Positions 35,949 through 46,006 of a DNA stretch of 64,000 bases are shown here, piece after piece (within the stretch, counting starts at the first letter, position 1; each line of letters starts with the position of its first letter). The position numbers and the translations under genes are program-made. Source of the stretch: an uncultured Paenibacillaceae bacterium (GTDB lineage Bacteria; Bacillota; Bacilli; Paenibacillales; K13); contig CAJXLT010000002.1 in assembly GCA_913056365.1 (NCBI GenBank), positions 372,001 to 436,000 on the forward strand. The letters are read 5' to 3'. The notes beneath the pieces are model-generated. The model saw only the letters and a program-made list of their open reading frames with translations, did no database searches and was not told the origin of the DNA.

Positions 35949-35985
35949 AAAAAAAAGACCTTACTGCAAAAAATACAGAAAGGTC
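35949..35985 (-). terminator. Terminator of dnaG-sigA operon
   Basis: Minus-strand stem GACCTT/AAGGTC extended by CTG/CAG, followed by eight Ts, 24 bases after the sigA stop codon. Confidence 0.85.
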
Positions 35986-36008
35986 GTGTGAAACAATCAG
36001 GATCATGC

Positions 36009-37130
36009 TTATTCCAAGAAATCCTTAAGACGCTTGCTGCGGCTTGGATGACGCAATTTGCGCAATGCTTTGGCTTCAATCTGACGAATTCGCTCTCTCG
36101 TAACACCGAACACCTTGCCTACTTCCTCCAATGTACGCGTACGGCCGTCATCCAATCCGAAGCGTAAGCGCAGTACATTCTCTTCTCGCTCTGTCAGTGT
36201 ATCAAGCACATCTTCAAGCTGTTCCTTCAACAGCTCATAAGCAGCTGCATCCGAAGGGGCTAAAGCCTCTTGATCTTCAATGAAATCGCCTAAATGAGAA
36301 TCATCCTCTTCGCCAATCGGTGTTTCCAGCGACACGGGCTCTTGCGCGATCTTCATAATTTCACGAACCTTATCCACACTCAATTCCATTTCCTTCGCAA
36401 TTTCTTCCGGTGCAGGCTCGCGTCCCAGCTCTTGCAGCAGCTGTCTGGATACACGTATTAATTTATTAATCGTTTCGACCATATGCACAGGAATCCGAAT
36501 CGTTCTTGCCTGATCCGCAATAGCACGGGTAATCGCCTGACGAATCCACCATGTTGCGTACGTGCTGAACTTAAATCCCTTCGTATGGTCGAACTTCTCC
36601 ACCGCTTTGATCAAGCCCATGTTACCTTCTTGAATGAGATCGAGGAACAGCATGCCTCTACCGACATATCGCTTGGCAATGCTCACAACAAGACGCAGGT
36701 TCGCTTCTGCTAACCGGCGCTTCGCTTCTTCGTCGCCTTCTTCGATACGTTTCGATAAATTCACTTCTTCCTCTGCAGAGAGCAGCGGCACTCGACCGAT
36801 TTCCTTCAAGTACATCCGTACCGGATCGTTAATCTTAATACCGGGGGGCAGTGCCAAATCATCCTCGATGCTGAAATCCTCCGGATCCTGTTCATCAGGG
36901 TTGAGAACTAACTCCTCCTCTGTCTCATTCACTACCTCAATTCCCATTTCGGATAAGCTCTCAAAAAACTCATCCATCTGCTCCGCATCTTGGTCAAAAG
37001 ATCCGAGTTTCTCCATGATCTCTTTGTAAGTCAACGACGAGCGCTTCTTGCCCATCTCGATTAATTGATCTTTGGCTTGCTCCAGTGTAAGCTCCTCTGT
37101 CTCTAAACCAGTATGTTGATCATTCACCAT
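36009..37130 (-). CDS. sigA: Primary RNA polymerase sigma factor SigA (RpoD)
   Basis: Housekeeping sigma-70 factor. The 373 residues show the short region 1.1 of Firmicutes, region 1.2 ([17 protein letters not shown] near 104), region 2 with the -10-binding [16 protein letters not shown] and [19 protein letters not shown], region 3 and region 4 ([20 protein letters not shown]) for -35 recognition. GGGAGGAGGGAG precedes the ATG. It follows dnaG, forming the yqxD-dnaG-sigA macromolecular synthesis operon. Confidence 0.97.
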   Translation of the reverse strand: MVNDQHTGLETEELTLEQAKDQLIEMGKKRSSLTYKEIMEKLGSFDQDAEQMDEFFESLSEMGIEVVNETEEELVLNPDEQDPEDFSIEDDLALPPGIKINDPVRMYLKEIGRVPLLSAEEEVNLSKRIEEGDEEAKRRLAEANLRLVVSIAKRYVGRGMLFLDLIQEGNMGLIKAVEKFDHTKGFKFSTYATWWIRQAITRAIADQARTIRIPVHMVETINKLIRVSRQLLQELGREPAPEEIAKEMELSVDKVREIMKIAQEPVSLETPIGEEDDSHLGDFIEDQEALAPSDAAAYELLKEQLEDVLDTLTEREENVLRLRFGLDDGRTRTLEEVGKVFGVTRERIRQIEAKALRKLRHPSRSKRLKDFLE

Positions 37131-37174
37131 TCGCGGGCTCCCTCCTCCCTGTATCCTCTGGCGTCATATCTATA

Positions 37175-39001
37175 TCAAGTGGATTTCAGCTGATTCTTCA
37201 GCGCGATGACCTCTGCGCCAAGCCGCATGGCGTCTTCCAGATTTCCAGATCGTTCTGCCTGAACCATCTCTCTCTTCTTCTTCTCCAATTCCTTTAACGT
37301 CGGGGCTTTTCGAATTTCATGTATGTAATCATTCAGCAGTGCAGAATGATTCTCATCCGAAACAGCCTTCATGGAGATAGCGGTCGCCACATTTTCCAAT
37401 TCCGGATTATCCAGCGATGCCAAGTAGCGGCTGAAATCCGGCTCGTCATGCTCAGCGAAGTAGGCATACAAATATGCAGCTAATGCTGCATGCCGCTCCA
37501 CATTGAATGCGTCACCTATATGCTCCTGCACATAGAGCGTTACATCTTTGCTGTTCATCATGAGCGCTAACAGATGGCGCTCCGCGTTCATATAAGCAGG
37601 TAAAAGCGCAGGGGCTCTATCTGGAGCTGCCCTGTCATTCCATACATTATTCCACGAATTGTCGTTCTTATCCCCTATTCGCTTCTTTTTTTCTAATTCC
37701 TGCCTGACTTCGTTACTTTCTTGTTTCAATGTTTCGAACGATACGTCAAATTCATTCGCAAGGTCCTTGAGCAGCAACTCTCGTTCGATCGGAGATGTCA
37801 GCCGCGCTATAAGTTTGGAAGCTTCACGCAAATACGCTGACTTTCCTTCCTCCGTCTGCAGTTTATAGTTGCGCCGGCTATGGTGGAGCCGGAATGAAAC
37901 AGGAGCAACAGCCGCTTCTACAATCCCTCGCACGAACGCTTCATTGCCATAGCTCTTCATATAATCATCGGGATCCTGGCCTTGCGGCAGCATAGCGACC
38001 TTAGCTCGAATACCGGCCCTTGCAAGCAATGGCAGGCATTTCAACGCAGCGTTCTGTCCTGCATCATCACCATCATAGCAGATGATCACTTCATCGCATA
38101 TCCGCTTGAGTATAGCCACATGTTCTTCTGTTAAGGCCGTTCCCATCGTGGCAATGCCATTGTGCACACCTGCCTCCCAAGCTTTGATCACATCGGCGTA
38201 TCCTTCGAACAGAACAGCTGACTTGCGCCGACGAATTTCGGTCTTCGCTTGATGCAAGTTGTACAGAAGCTTGCTCTTGGCGAAGATCGGTGTCTCTGGC
38301 GTATTCAAGTATTTGGGCTGGCTGCCGTCGATCGTCCTTCCTGAGAAAGCGCATATACGCCCCCTCGCATCGTGAATCGGAAACATGATACGATCCCGGA
38401 ACAAATCAGCGACACCATAATCCCCTATGCGAGCCAGTCCGCCTCGTTCCAATTGTTCAACTGCAAATTGCTTCTTCTCCAGAAACTCTGCAAGTGAGCT
38501 TCGCATTGCTGGTGCATAGCCGAGCTGGAACGTCTCCGCAAGCTTGTCCGTGAATCCACGATCACGCAAGTACACTGCAGCTTGTTGACCGTGATCTGTA
38601 TTCATAAGAATATGATGATACCACTTAGCAGCCCATTCATGAGCTGTACGCAAAGCATTACGTTCCTTCTGTTCCTCCGTCTCCACTGCGGGCGCATCAG
38701 ACCAAGTATAAGGAAGCTGCACTTCCTCTGCGATCTGTCTCACAGCCTCAGGAAAGGACAAGCTGTCCAGCTCCATTACAAACTTGATGGCATTGCCGCC
38801 AACACCGCAGCCAAAACAATGGAAAATTTGCTTGTCCGGGGAAACTGTAAATGAAGGCGACTTCTCCGAATGAAAGGGACACAAGCCTTTATAATTCTTC
38901 CCTTGCTTGGTCAGATGAACGGTCCTGCCTACTAGCTCTACAATATCGTACGCCTTCAGCGCGGCTTGAATGACTTCTTCCGGTATGTTACCGTTACTCA
39001 T
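37175..39001 (-). CDS. dnaG: DNA primase
   Basis: Makes RNA primers for replication. The 608 residues comprise the zinc-binding domain (CPFHSEKSP at about 41 with CFGC near 61), the RNA polymerase basic domain, TOPRIM core (FEGYADVIKAWEAG, CYDGDDAGQ, DPDDY) at about 260-345 and a C-terminal DnaB-helicase-binding domain (about 440-608). The start overlaps the end of yqxD by eight bases. Gene order yqxD-dnaG-sigA is that of Bacillus. Confidence 0.97.
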   Translation of the reverse strand: MSNGNIPEEVIQAALKAYDIVELVGRTVHLTKQGKNYKGLCPFHSEKSPSFTVSPDKQIFHCFGCGVGGNAIKFVMELDSLSFPEAVRQIAEEVQLPYTWSDAPAVETEEQKERNALRTAHEWAAKWYHHILMNTDHGQQAAVYLRDRGFTDKLAETFQLGYAPAMRSSLAEFLEKKQFAVEQLERGGLARIGDYGVADLFRDRIMFPIHDARGRICAFSGRTIDGSQPKYLNTPETPIFAKSKLLYNLHQAKTEIRRRKSAVLFEGYADVIKAWEAGVHNGIATMGTALTEEHVAILKRICDEVIICYDGDDAGQNAALKCLPLLARAGIRAKVAMLPQGQDPDDYMKSYGNEAFVRGIVEAAVAPVSFRLHHSRRNYKLQTEEGKSAYLREASKLIARLTSPIERELLLKDLANEFDVSFETLKQESNEVRQELEKKKRIGDKNDNSWNNVWNDRAAPDRAPALLPAYMNAERHLLALMMNSKDVTLYVQEHIGDAFNVERHAALAAYLYAYFAEHDEPDFSRYLASLDNPELENVATAISMKAVSDENHSALLNDYIHEIRKAPTLKELEKKKREMVQAERSGNLEDAMRLGAEVIALKNQLKST

Positions 39002-39509
39002 CTATACCACCTTCATCCGAGTAAACACGTATATTTATTCGATAACTTGCTTCTGTTTCCTGCTGCTCAGTCAAAACTTTTGTCAATGTATGTTGAAAAT
39101 TGGTGCGATCCAATTTCGACATTGCCTTGGGACCCTTCGTCCGGCCTCCGCCGCGGCGTTTCCTGGCATGCGCATGCCTTGCCGCAAGCAAGTAATCCAT
39201 CTGGTCTTCCTGGAGGATTTGTCCCCGGTTAGATAGAACAATCGCTTGTTTGGCCATCGCCAACGCACTAAGACCCAAATCCTGCGTGACGAGAATATCG
39301 CCGGCCTTCAGATGGTTAGCGATATACATATCTACGGATTGATCTGATGGGTCAAGCTGAATCGCGCGAACACCTTCCTCTATCCAGCGTTCCAGAGAAT
39401 GAGCGATGGATGCTGTGAAGATCACTTCAACCTTGAACAGCTTTGCCGCATCGACTATCTCTTGCTTAACTGGACAAGCGTCTGCATCTACCCAAATACG
39501 TTTGGACAC
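38994..39509 (-). CDS. yqxD: UPF0178 family protein YqxD/YaiI
   Basis: About 171 residues with a PIN-like fold; possibly a nuclease, function unproven. The start is GTG at 39509 giving MSKRIWVDADACPVK, the characteristic family start; GAGAGGT lies six bases upstream, while ATG 39527 has no site. Other family segments are HSLERW, DQSVDMYIANHLKAGDILVTQD and the C-terminal KRRGGGRTKGPKAMS. Upstream of dnaG, as in Bacillus. Confidence 0.9.
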   Translation of the reverse strand: MSKRIWVDADACPVKQEIVDAAKLFKVEVIFTASIAHSLERWIEEGVRAIQLDPSDQSVDMYIANHLKAGDILVTQDLGLSALAMAKQAIVLSNRGQILQEDQMDYLLAARHAHARKRRGGGRTKGPKAMSKLDRTNFQHTLTKVLTEQQETEASYRINIRVYSDEGGIDE

Positions 39510-39533
39510 CGCTCTACCTCTCTTCATCGCCGG

Positions 39534-40349
39534 TTAACGGCTATCTTCCAGCGATTCAAGAATCATGCTGGCAGTTTCTTCGACCGCTTTATTAGATACA
39601 TCTATGACCGTACAGCCCAGTTTCTCAAACACACGCCGCGAATATTCGAGCTCCAGCTTTATTCGTTCGGTCCTGGCATACTGTGCATCGTCAGCTAATC
39701 CCAGATGACGCAAGCGCTCTCTGCGAATCGAGTTCAGCTTGTCCGGATCGATCGTTAATCCAATGATACGCTTCTTCGAAATGCTAAACAACTGTTCGGG
39801 CAAGGCTACTTCTGGGACGAGCGGCGCATTAGCTACCTTGTACTTCTTGTGAGCCAGGTACATCGTGAGAGGTGTCTTCGATGTCCGAGATACACCGACT
39901 AATACTAGATCGGCAAGCAGGATGCCGTTCGGATCACGGCCGTCATCGTATTTAACGGCAAACTCAACGGCCTCTACCTTCTTGAAGTAATCCTCGTCCA
40001 ATCGGTGTATCACACCTGGCACATGCTTCGATTCTCGTCCAAGCTGCTGTTCCATACCAGTGACGACAGGACCCAGAATGTCTACGAACGGAATGCTCCG
40101 TTCCATACACCGCGCAATCAGATGATCGCGAAGCTCCGGTATGACAAGGGTAAATACGACAATACCCGGCTGCTCACGCACGTGTGCCAATTGAACATCA
40201 ATCACTTCTGTGCTATCCACGAACGGAATGCGGCGAATTTCTGTGTCCAATGGGTGAAATTGTGCAGCAGCAGCCTTCACTACCGCTTCCCCTGTATCAC
40301 CTGCTGCATCTGAGATCACATACACGACTGACTTGCAGGCGTCCGGCAT
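39534..40349 (-). CDS. ppsR: Pyruvate,phosphate dikinase/PEP synthase regulatory protein
   Basis: DUF299 bifunctional kinase/pyrophosphorylase that controls pyruvate phosphate dikinase (or PEP synthase) by ADP-dependent threonine phosphorylation and Pi-dependent removal. The 271 residues carry the N-terminal SDAAGDTGEAVV motif and the P-loop GVSRTSKTP near 152, plus the IGLTIDPDKL segment. The start directly abuts the glyS stop codon. B. subtilis has the same gene (yqfL) near glyS. Confidence 0.92.
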   Translation of the reverse strand: MPDACKSVVYVISDAAGDTGEAVVKAAAAQFHPLDTEIRRIPFVDSTEVIDVQLAHVREQPGIVVFTLVIPELRDHLIARCMERSIPFVDILGPVVTGMEQQLGRESKHVPGVIHRLDEDYFKKVEAVEFAVKYDDGRDPNGILLADLVLVGVSRTSKTPLTMYLAHKKYKVANAPLVPEVALPEQLFSISKKRIIGLTIDPDKLNSIRRERLRHLGLADDAQYARTERIKLELEYSRRVFEKLGCTVIDVSNKAVEETASMILESLEDSR

Positions 40350-42425
40350 TCACCAGACCACCTTGGTGAAGTCGGCATAGCGAAGCAGGTCACTGGCAAT
40401 CGCTCGCAGAAAGCCAAGTCTGCTGTTGCGCAACTGCTCGTCTTCCACCATCACCATCACTGCATCGAAGTAACGATTAATCGGTTCACTGAGGATGCAT
40501 AACTGTGCCAGTGCTTCCTTGCAATCGCCCGCACTTAACGCTTCGTTCAGCTTGCTCCGTGATTGCTGCCATGCTTGCAGCAGCTCCTCCTCTACTGTTT
40601 CAACAAATAGAGCAGAATCGAAACGTTCTGATTCGGATTTAGCAGCTAAATTGAGCACCCGAACGAATGAGTCCAGCACAATCTTATTCGCTGTATCCCC
40701 GATAAATAACTGCAGTGCTTCCGCTTTCCCGATCGTGACATGAACCAAGTCCAGACCGCTTCCCATCACAGCGTCAGCCACATCGTAACGCGTGCTCTCG
40801 GACAATACATGCTTCACACGCAGCTTGAAGAAATCCAGCAGATCTGTACGCAATTCCGCTTCATCACGCTGTAACCTTCCTGATCGATATACAGCGATCG
40901 CTGCTTCTAACATTTCGGCTAGCGATAGCGGGAGCTTATGCGCAAGCAAGGTTTGCACGATGCCAGAAGCATTACGGCGCAATGCATACGGATCCTGTGA
41001 ACCAGTCGGAATAATATGAATGGAGAAGCATCCGACTAATGTATCCAGCTTATCCGCAAGTCCAACAATTGCGCCTATAAGCGAAGCAGGCGCATCATCA
41101 CCGGCATAGCGCGGCTGGTAATGCTCGTTCACAGCAGCAGCCACTTGCTCGCGTTCGCCAGCTATGCGGGCGTAGTCTTCGCCCATAACGCCTTGCAGTT
41201 CAGGAAATTCATACACCATCTGCGTAACGAGATCAAATTTGCAAATCTCCGCAGCACGCTTCACATCGGCACATGTCTTCTCGTCGACATGAAGCTTATT
41301 TGCAAGGCCGCTTGCGATCGCCGTTACGCGGCGCACTTTGTCGCCAACCGTGCCAAGCTCCTCGTGATAGACAATCTTCTCCAAGCGCTGGAGTGCATCC
41401 GAAATATCCAGCTTCTGATCTTCCTGATAGAAAAACTTCGCATCGGATAAGCGAGCCCTGAGCACCTTCTCATTGCCCTTGGCTACCTGCTCCAGCGAGA
41501 CGCTGTCGCCATTGCGCACTGTTACGAAGTGAGGCAGAAGCTTGCCCGCCTTATCCATAACAGGGAAATAGCGCTGATGCTCACGCATGGACGTAATCAG
41601 CACTTCATGCGGGATGTTCAAGAAGGAATCATCATAGGAGCCGCTTAGTACTGTCGGCCATTCAACTAGAAACAGCACCTCCTCCAGAAGATCATCCTGA
41701 ACCGGAATGTTCCAAGCCCGCTCCTCTGCCAGCAGATTCAGCTGGTCGAGGATCGCTTGCTTGCGCTCGTCTATGTCAACCATGACATAGTGGCTGCGCA
41801 ATTGCTCCGCATACTCCGAAGCAGAGGCTAGTTCAACTTCCCCGCTGCTTAAGGTACGATGACCCATCGTCAACCTTCCGCTCGTGACTCCAGCAATTTG
41901 CAGCGGTACGACATTCGTTCCGTATAATACGGTTAACCAGCGGATTGGTCGCACATATTTCAGCTCACGTGCGCCCCAACGCATGTTCTTAGGGAAGGTC
42001 ATAGAAGTAACGACCGAGGTTATGGCATCCGGCAAAAGTTCGGAAGTTGCCGCGCCAACGCTTTCCTTAAGCGTATATACGTATTCTACTCCGTTTAATT
42101 CCTTCATGTACAGCTGATCAGGACGAACGCCTTGCCCTCTGGCAAAACCAAGCGCGGCCTTCGACCAAGCTCCTTGATCGTCTAATGCAATTTTCTTAGA
42201 CGGTCCCTTCACCTCTTCGCTCAGATCCTGCTGTTTATCCGCTACATCTGTTATTAGCAGCGCTAGTCTGCGTGGAGTAGCATAGCTCGTTAAGGAGCCA
42301 TATGCGATTCGCGATTGCTGCAGCCAGCTTGCGAACTTGTCTTGAAATTGATCTGCCGCACCGCGAATAAATCTCGCGGGCATTTCCTCCATACCGACCT
42401 CAATCAGTAGTTGTGTACCGCTCAA
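40350..42425 (-). CDS. glyS: Glycine-tRNA ligase beta subunit
   Basis: Beta chain of the tetrameric bacterial glycyl-tRNA synthetase; it holds tRNA-binding elements and helps form the active enzyme. The 691 residues include the N-terminal family start [15 protein letters not shown], the HD-like core ([29 protein letters not shown]) and a C-terminal anticodon-binding DALR-like domain. The start is TTG at 42425, nine bases after GGAGG and overlapping the glyQ stop by TTGA. Regulated with glyQ through the T-box. Confidence 0.97.
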   Translation of the reverse strand: MSGTQLLIEVGMEEMPARFIRGAADQFQDKFASWLQQSRIAYGSLTSYATPRRLALLITDVADKQQDLSEEVKGPSKKIALDDQGAWSKAALGFARGQGVRPDQLYMKELNGVEYVYTLKESVGAATSELLPDAITSVVTSMTFPKNMRWGARELKYVRPIRWLTVLYGTNVVPLQIAGVTSGRLTMGHRTLSSGEVELASASEYAEQLRSHYVMVDIDERKQAILDQLNLLAEERAWNIPVQDDLLEEVLFLVEWPTVLSGSYDDSFLNIPHEVLITSMREHQRYFPVMDKAGKLLPHFVTVRNGDSVSLEQVAKGNEKVLRARLSDAKFFYQEDQKLDISDALQRLEKIVYHEELGTVGDKVRRVTAIASGLANKLHVDEKTCADVKRAAEICKFDLVTQMVYEFPELQGVMGEDYARIAGEREQVAAAVNEHYQPRYAGDDAPASLIGAIVGLADKLDTLVGCFSIHIIPTGSQDPYALRRNASGIVQTLLAHKLPLSLAEMLEAAIAVYRSGRLQRDEAELRTDLLDFFKLRVKHVLSESTRYDVADAVMGSGLDLVHVTIGKAEALQLFIGDTANKIVLDSFVRVLNLAAKSESERFDSALFVETVEEELLQAWQQSRSKLNEALSAGDCKEALAQLCILSEPINRYFDAVMVMVEDEQLRNSRLGFLRAIASDLLRYADFTKVVW

Positions 42426-43327
42426 GCTTGTTCACCTCCTTGTACCGCACGCGCATCTGACTTAATCAGCGGGAAGCCAAGCTTCTCCCTCTCCTCCAGA
42501 TAAGCTGCAGCTACATTTCGCGCCAAATTACGAACCCGTCCTATATACCCCGTCCGTTCAGTCACACTGATCGCGCCTCTAGCGTCCAGTAAGTTGAACG
42601 CATGTGAGCATTTCAATATATAATCATAAGCAGGGAACACGAGATTATGCTCCATCGCCCGCTTCGCCTCGCGCTCATACATGCCGAACAAGGAGAAGAG
42701 CATGTCTACATCTGACACTTCAAACGTATACTTGGAATGCTCATATTCCGGCTGAAGGAACACATCGCCGTACGTAACCCCCTCCACCCATTCCAGGTCG
42801 AACACATTCTCTTTGTCTTGAATATAAGAGGCAAGCCGCTCCAATCCATACGTAATCTCAACCGCAACTGGCTGCGCATCAATGCCGCCTACTTGCTGAA
42901 AGTACGTAAACTGCGTAATTTCCATGCCGTCCAGCCACACTTCCCAGCCGAGCCCCCATGCGCCAAGCGTCGGCGCTTCCCAGTTATCTTCCACGAAGCG
43001 AATATCGTGGTGCCGCGGATCAATGCCAAGTTGCTTGAGACTCTCTAAGTATAACTCCTGGATGTTATCAGGCGAAGGCTTCATAATAACCTGATATTGG
43101 TGATGCTGATATAGACGGTTTGGGTTTTCGCCGTATCGTCCATCAGCAGGTCTCCGTGAGGGCTCGACATATGCCACATTCCAAGGCTCAGGTCCGATAC
43201 TGCGCAGGAACGTCATCGGATTCATCGTCCCCGCCCCTTTCTCGACATCGTAAGGCTGCATAACGATGCAGTTCTGCTCCGCCCAAAAGCGGTGGAGTGT
43301 CAAGATCATCCGTTGAACATTCATCAT
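42422..43327 (-). CDS. glyQ: Glycine-tRNA ligase alpha subunit
   Basis: Catalytic class II subunit that activates glycine. Start ATG at 43327 ([15 protein letters not shown]) follows AAGGGG; the frame continues 38 codons upstream into the T-box leader but that part is RNA regulatory sequence. About 301 residues, standard. Visible motifs are [34 protein letters not shown], the class II motif 2 region and EGVTYGDV. First gene of glyQ-glyS. Confidence 0.96.
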   Translation of the reverse strand: MMNVQRMILTLHRFWAEQNCIVMQPYDVEKGAGTMNPMTFLRSIGPEPWNVAYVEPSRRPADGRYGENPNRLYQHHQYQVIMKPSPDNIQELYLESLKQLGIDPRHHDIRFVEDNWEAPTLGAWGLGWEVWLDGMEITQFTYFQQVGGIDAQPVAVEITYGLERLASYIQDKENVFDLEWVEGVTYGDVFLQPEYEHSKYTFEVSDVDMLFSLFGMYEREAKRAMEHNLVFPAYDYILKCSHAFNLLDARGAISVTERTGYIGRVRNLARNVAAAYLEEREKLGFPLIKSDARAVQGGEQA

Positions 43328-43351
43328 CCTATCCCCTTCTTTCGAATATGC

Positions 43352-43587
43352 AAAAAAACTCCCGTCCTTATATCCGTCAAGACGGACATAGGGACGAGAG
43401 AATCTCCCGCGGTTCCACCCTACTTGGCGATGCGCAAGCACACGAATCGCCCACTCTCATTAAGGAAGCTCTGGAGCGCCTGTTCTCCGAATTGACTGAC
43501 CGGGCTAGCACCATCCCCGATTCGCTTAGCAGCCATGCCTCCGGATACTTTTCTCCTTCATCGATTCCGATTCATTCGTTTACAGTA
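43352..43587 (-). promoter_or_regulatory. T-box leader (glycine) of glyQS
   Basis: The minus strand has the T-box antiterminator sequence GGTGGAACCGCGG (43407-43419) followed by a terminator: a stem of about 20 base pairs (43361-43378 with 43383-43400) and seven Ts. Stem I bears GGATGGTG and AGCCCGG. Candidate specifier GGC triplets lie at 43537-43539 and 43532-43534; I could not decide between them. Uncharged tRNA-Gly is expected to stabilise the antiterminator and turn on glyQS. Confidence 0.93.
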
Positions 43588-43593
43588 AGTATG

Positions 43594-43622
43594 ATTATAC
43601 CAAATCGATCATTCACCGTCAA
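43594..43622 (-). promoter_or_regulatory. Sigma-A promoter of the T-box leader
   Basis: Minus-strand TTGACG (43617-43622) and TATAAT (43594-43599) separated by 17 bases, seven bases before the leader start. Confidence 0.88.
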
Positions 43623-43639
43623 AGTGATTGTTCGGGGTG

Positions 43640-44386
43640 TTAAAATCCATGCTTCTCCATCTGATCGAGAAAGCTTCGCGACTTGAAGCGGATACCGATA
43701 TGCGTATCGATAAAACTGCGCAACGTCTGCTTCATCTCGACCATAACTTCCTCTGATACATTCGTCTTGCCGAGCCTTCCCGCATCCATCCGTTGCAGCA
43801 CATACAACAGTTTCATTGTCTTAGCGCGCAATGCTAACGCATCTGGATAGGTGCGGTTGCATGACCGGCACAGCACTCCGCCAGCTGCGGCGCTGAATGC
43901 TTGCAGCTCAGCTTGTGTTCCACAGGACATGCAGCTGTCCAATCCAGGTGAATAGCCGCCGAGCTGCATAATCTTCAGCTCATACAGATGCGTGACAATT
44001 TGCGGGTGCTTGCCTTCTTCCAATGCGTCATAGCAAGCGATCAGCTGCTCGAACAAGTAAGCTGACGTATCTTGCTCCTCCAACACCCGGTCTGTCAGTT
44101 CGGCCATATAAGCCGCATAGGCTGACAGCTCTAGCTGCTCACGAAGCACGCGGTACGTCTTGACCAACTCTCCTTGATTCAACGTTCCCATCTGCCCGGA
44201 TTTGAAGTAATGAAAATCAGCGTATGTAAACATTTGCGAAACCGCCGCATTGCGGCTCTTCGTCTTCTTGGCTCCGCGAGACATGATGCTGACCTTCCCG
44301 AGTGTTCGCGTTAAGACGGTTAGAATTTTATTACCTTCCCCGTAATCTGTCGTCCGTATGACGACGCCTTCCGCTTGATATAGCAC
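43640..44386 (-). CDS. recO: DNA repair protein RecO
   Basis: Recombination mediator that helps load RecA on SSB-coated single-stranded DNA. The start is GTG at 44386 (MLYQAEGVVIRTTDYGEGNKIL) because GGAGG lies nine bases upstream; the open frame runs further but covers yqzL in another frame. About 248 residues: N-terminal OB fold (1-80), helical domain and a zinc-finger-like CMSCG...CRSC (about 153-177). It lies downstream of yqzL and upstream of glyQS. Confidence 0.95.
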   Translation of the reverse strand: MLYQAEGVVIRTTDYGEGNKILTVLTRTLGKVSIMSRGAKKTKSRNAAVSQMFTYADFHYFKSGQMGTLNQGELVKTYRVLREQLELSAYAAYMAELTDRVLEEQDTSAYLFEQLIACYDALEEGKHPQIVTHLYELKIMQLGGYSPGLDSCMSCGTQAELQAFSAAAGGVLCRSCNRTYPDALALRAKTMKLLYVLQRMDAGRLGKTNVSEEVMVEMKQTLRSFIDTHIGIRFKSRSFLDQMEKHGF

Positions 44387-44417
44387 CGGGTCTCCCCTCC
44401 CGCAAGCATAATCGCGC

Positions 44418-44555
44418 TTAATCTTCCCAATCGCTAGCGGCATCTGCAGCTTCTTCCAGTTCCTCTTCTGTACCTGTCTCGTGTAAATCCTTGAACAGCA
44501 AGTACGCATCCACATTTCCTGTCATGGTGAAAACCTGCCAAGTGAAATCCCGCAT
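44418..44555 (-). CDS. yqzL: YqzL family small protein
   Basis: A 45-residue protein, MRDFTWQVFTMTGN... with the family pattern TGNVDAYLLFKDL, then a Glu/Asp-rich tail ending SDWED. It is a close match to the small YqzL protein found between era and recO in Bacillus. AGGA lies nine bases before the ATG. Function unknown. It shares its frame-shifted DNA with no other gene; recO starts 31 bases further on. Confidence 0.85.
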   Translation of the reverse strand: MRDFTWQVFTMTGNVDAYLLFKDLHETGTEEELEEAADAASDWED

Positions 44556-44687
44556 TGATCATCATCCTTTCCGGAGAAATGTTCGCGCATTTCCCTTATA
44601 GGATGATCCGGTCTTTGCAAAGTATCCGATGCAATTAGTGGCACGTATAAAACATAGAGCTACACGTCTATTGCCTCATGCAGCCTG

Positions 44688-45587
44688 TCACTCCAGTGTA
44701 AAACCCAATTCGTTCAACACATTGTCACGATTGCGCCAGTCCTTCTTCACCTTAACCCACAACTCAAGGAAAATCTTAGAACCAAGCAGCCGCTCCATAT
44801 CTTCGCGCGCTTGCCTGCCGATTTCCTTCAACAGTGCGCCTTGCTTGCCAATAATAATGCCTTTCTGCGAATCGCGTTCCACCATAATGACGGCGCCAAT
44901 GGATACGACACCGTTATGCTGACGTTCCATGCTTTCAATATAGACGGCAATGGAATGCGGTATCTCCTCACGAGTTTTATGCAGAATCTTCTCCCGAATC
45001 ATCTCTGCGCATACGAATTGCTCCGGATGGTCCGTAATCTGATCCGAAGGATAATACTGCGGTCCTTCCGGCAATACTTGTTGAATCAACGCAAGCAATG
45101 TGCGGACATTATTGCCGTGCAGCGCAGAGATCGGCACAACTTCCCTGAACGGGTGCAGATCCTTATAAGTTTGAATAAGCGGCAGCAGATCTTCAGGGTG
45201 AACGAGATCAATTTTGTTAATGACAAGAAAAACAGGTGTCCGTATACCAGACAATCGCTCAATAATGTAACGGTCTCCTGCCCCGATTCCTGCTGCAGCA
45301 TCGATGACGAACAATACCGCGTCTACCTCTTGCAGCGCATTCTCTGCACTCATCATCATTCGTTGTCCGAGCTTGGATTTCGGCTTATGGATGCCAGGGG
45401 TATCGAGAAATACGATCTGGGACTCCTCTGTCGAGTACACGCCCTGAATCTTGTTGCGCGTAGTTTGAGGCTTATCCGACATAATCGCAATTTTCTGCCC
45501 GATCACTTCATTCATAAATGTCGATTTGCCAACATTCGGTCTTCCAATAATCGTGACGAAGCCTGACTTGAAAGCTTGGTCGGTCAT
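44688..45587 (-). CDS. era: Ribosome-biogenesis GTPase Era
   Basis: Essential GTPase that binds 16S rRNA and supports 30S assembly. About 299 residues: G1 GRPNVGKS, G2 with QTTRNKI, G3 [11 protein letters not shown]4 NKID and the C-terminal KH domain (about 200-299, with [23 protein letters not shown]). ATG at 45587 follows GGAGG and overlaps the cdd stop codon (ATGA); the frame continues 37 codons upstream without support. Confidence 0.97.
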   Translation of the reverse strand: MTDQAFKSGFVTIIGRPNVGKSTFMNEVIGQKIAIMSDKPQTTRNKIQGVYSTEESQIVFLDTPGIHKPKSKLGQRMMMSAENALQEVDAVLFVIDAAAGIGAGDRYIIERLSGIRTPVFLVINKIDLVHPEDLLPLIQTYKDLHPFREVVPISALHGNNVRTLLALIQQVLPEGPQYYPSDQITDHPEQFVCAEMIREKILHKTREEIPHSIAVYIESMERQHNGVVSIGAVIMVERDSQKGIIIGKQGALLKEIGRQAREDMERLLGSKIFLELWVKVKKDWRNRDNVLNELGFTLE

Positions 45588-46006
45588 AGCTGTTCCTCCT
45601 TCGTCAATCTGAATGCACCAGGCAGCAGATCGCTGACGGTTGTCAGCCGCTGCTTGCCGCTTGCATTCCCTAATATAACCGGCATATCCGGGGGACATAG
45701 TTCAGCCATTACCTGGCGGCATGTCCCGCAAGGTGTAATAGGCTCCTCGGTGTCTCCCATGACGGCAATCGCTTGGAAATGACCAGCCTTCACACCGTCA
45801 GCAATTGCACGAAATAGAGCGGTACGCTCCGCGCAATTGGTTGGACCGTAAGCGCTGTTCTCCACATTGCAGCCGTAATGTATATGACCATGCTGATCCA
45901 GAAGCGCCGCTCCCACCCAAAAGTTCGAATAAGGCGCATAAGCGCGCTTACCCGCTTCCCGTGCGTGCTGCAGCAGTTCTTCTGCCCTTCCTTCACCAGC
46001 ATTCAT
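45584..46006 (-). CDS. cdd: Cytidine deaminase, internal in-frame start
   Basis: Zinc enzyme converting cytidine/deoxycytidine to uridine in pyrimidine salvage. The 140 residues equal a normal tetrameric CDA and contain [19 protein letters not shown] (catalytic Glu, first Cys ligand) and [10 protein letters not shown] (two further Cys ligands). The ATG at 46006 has AGGAAGGGG about eight bases upstream, just as an independent gene would. It overlaps era by four bases at its end. Confidence 0.88.
   Translation of the reverse strand: MNAGEGRAEELLQHAREAGKRAYAPYSNFWVGAALLDQHGHIHYGCNVENSAYGPTNCAERTALFRAIADGVKAGHFQAIAVMGDTEEPITPCGTCRQVMAELCPPDMPVILGNASGKQRLTTVSDLLPGAFRLTKEEQL

Noticed and set aside
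43328-43441. N-terminal extension of glyQ by 38 codons
   Set aside because: The extra codons come from the T-box terminator; the real start at 43327 has a Shine-Dalgarno site and matches the family start.
44387-44515. N-terminal extension of recO by 43 codons
   Set aside because: That DNA encodes yqzL in another frame, and GTG at 44386 has a GGAGG site and the usual RecO start.
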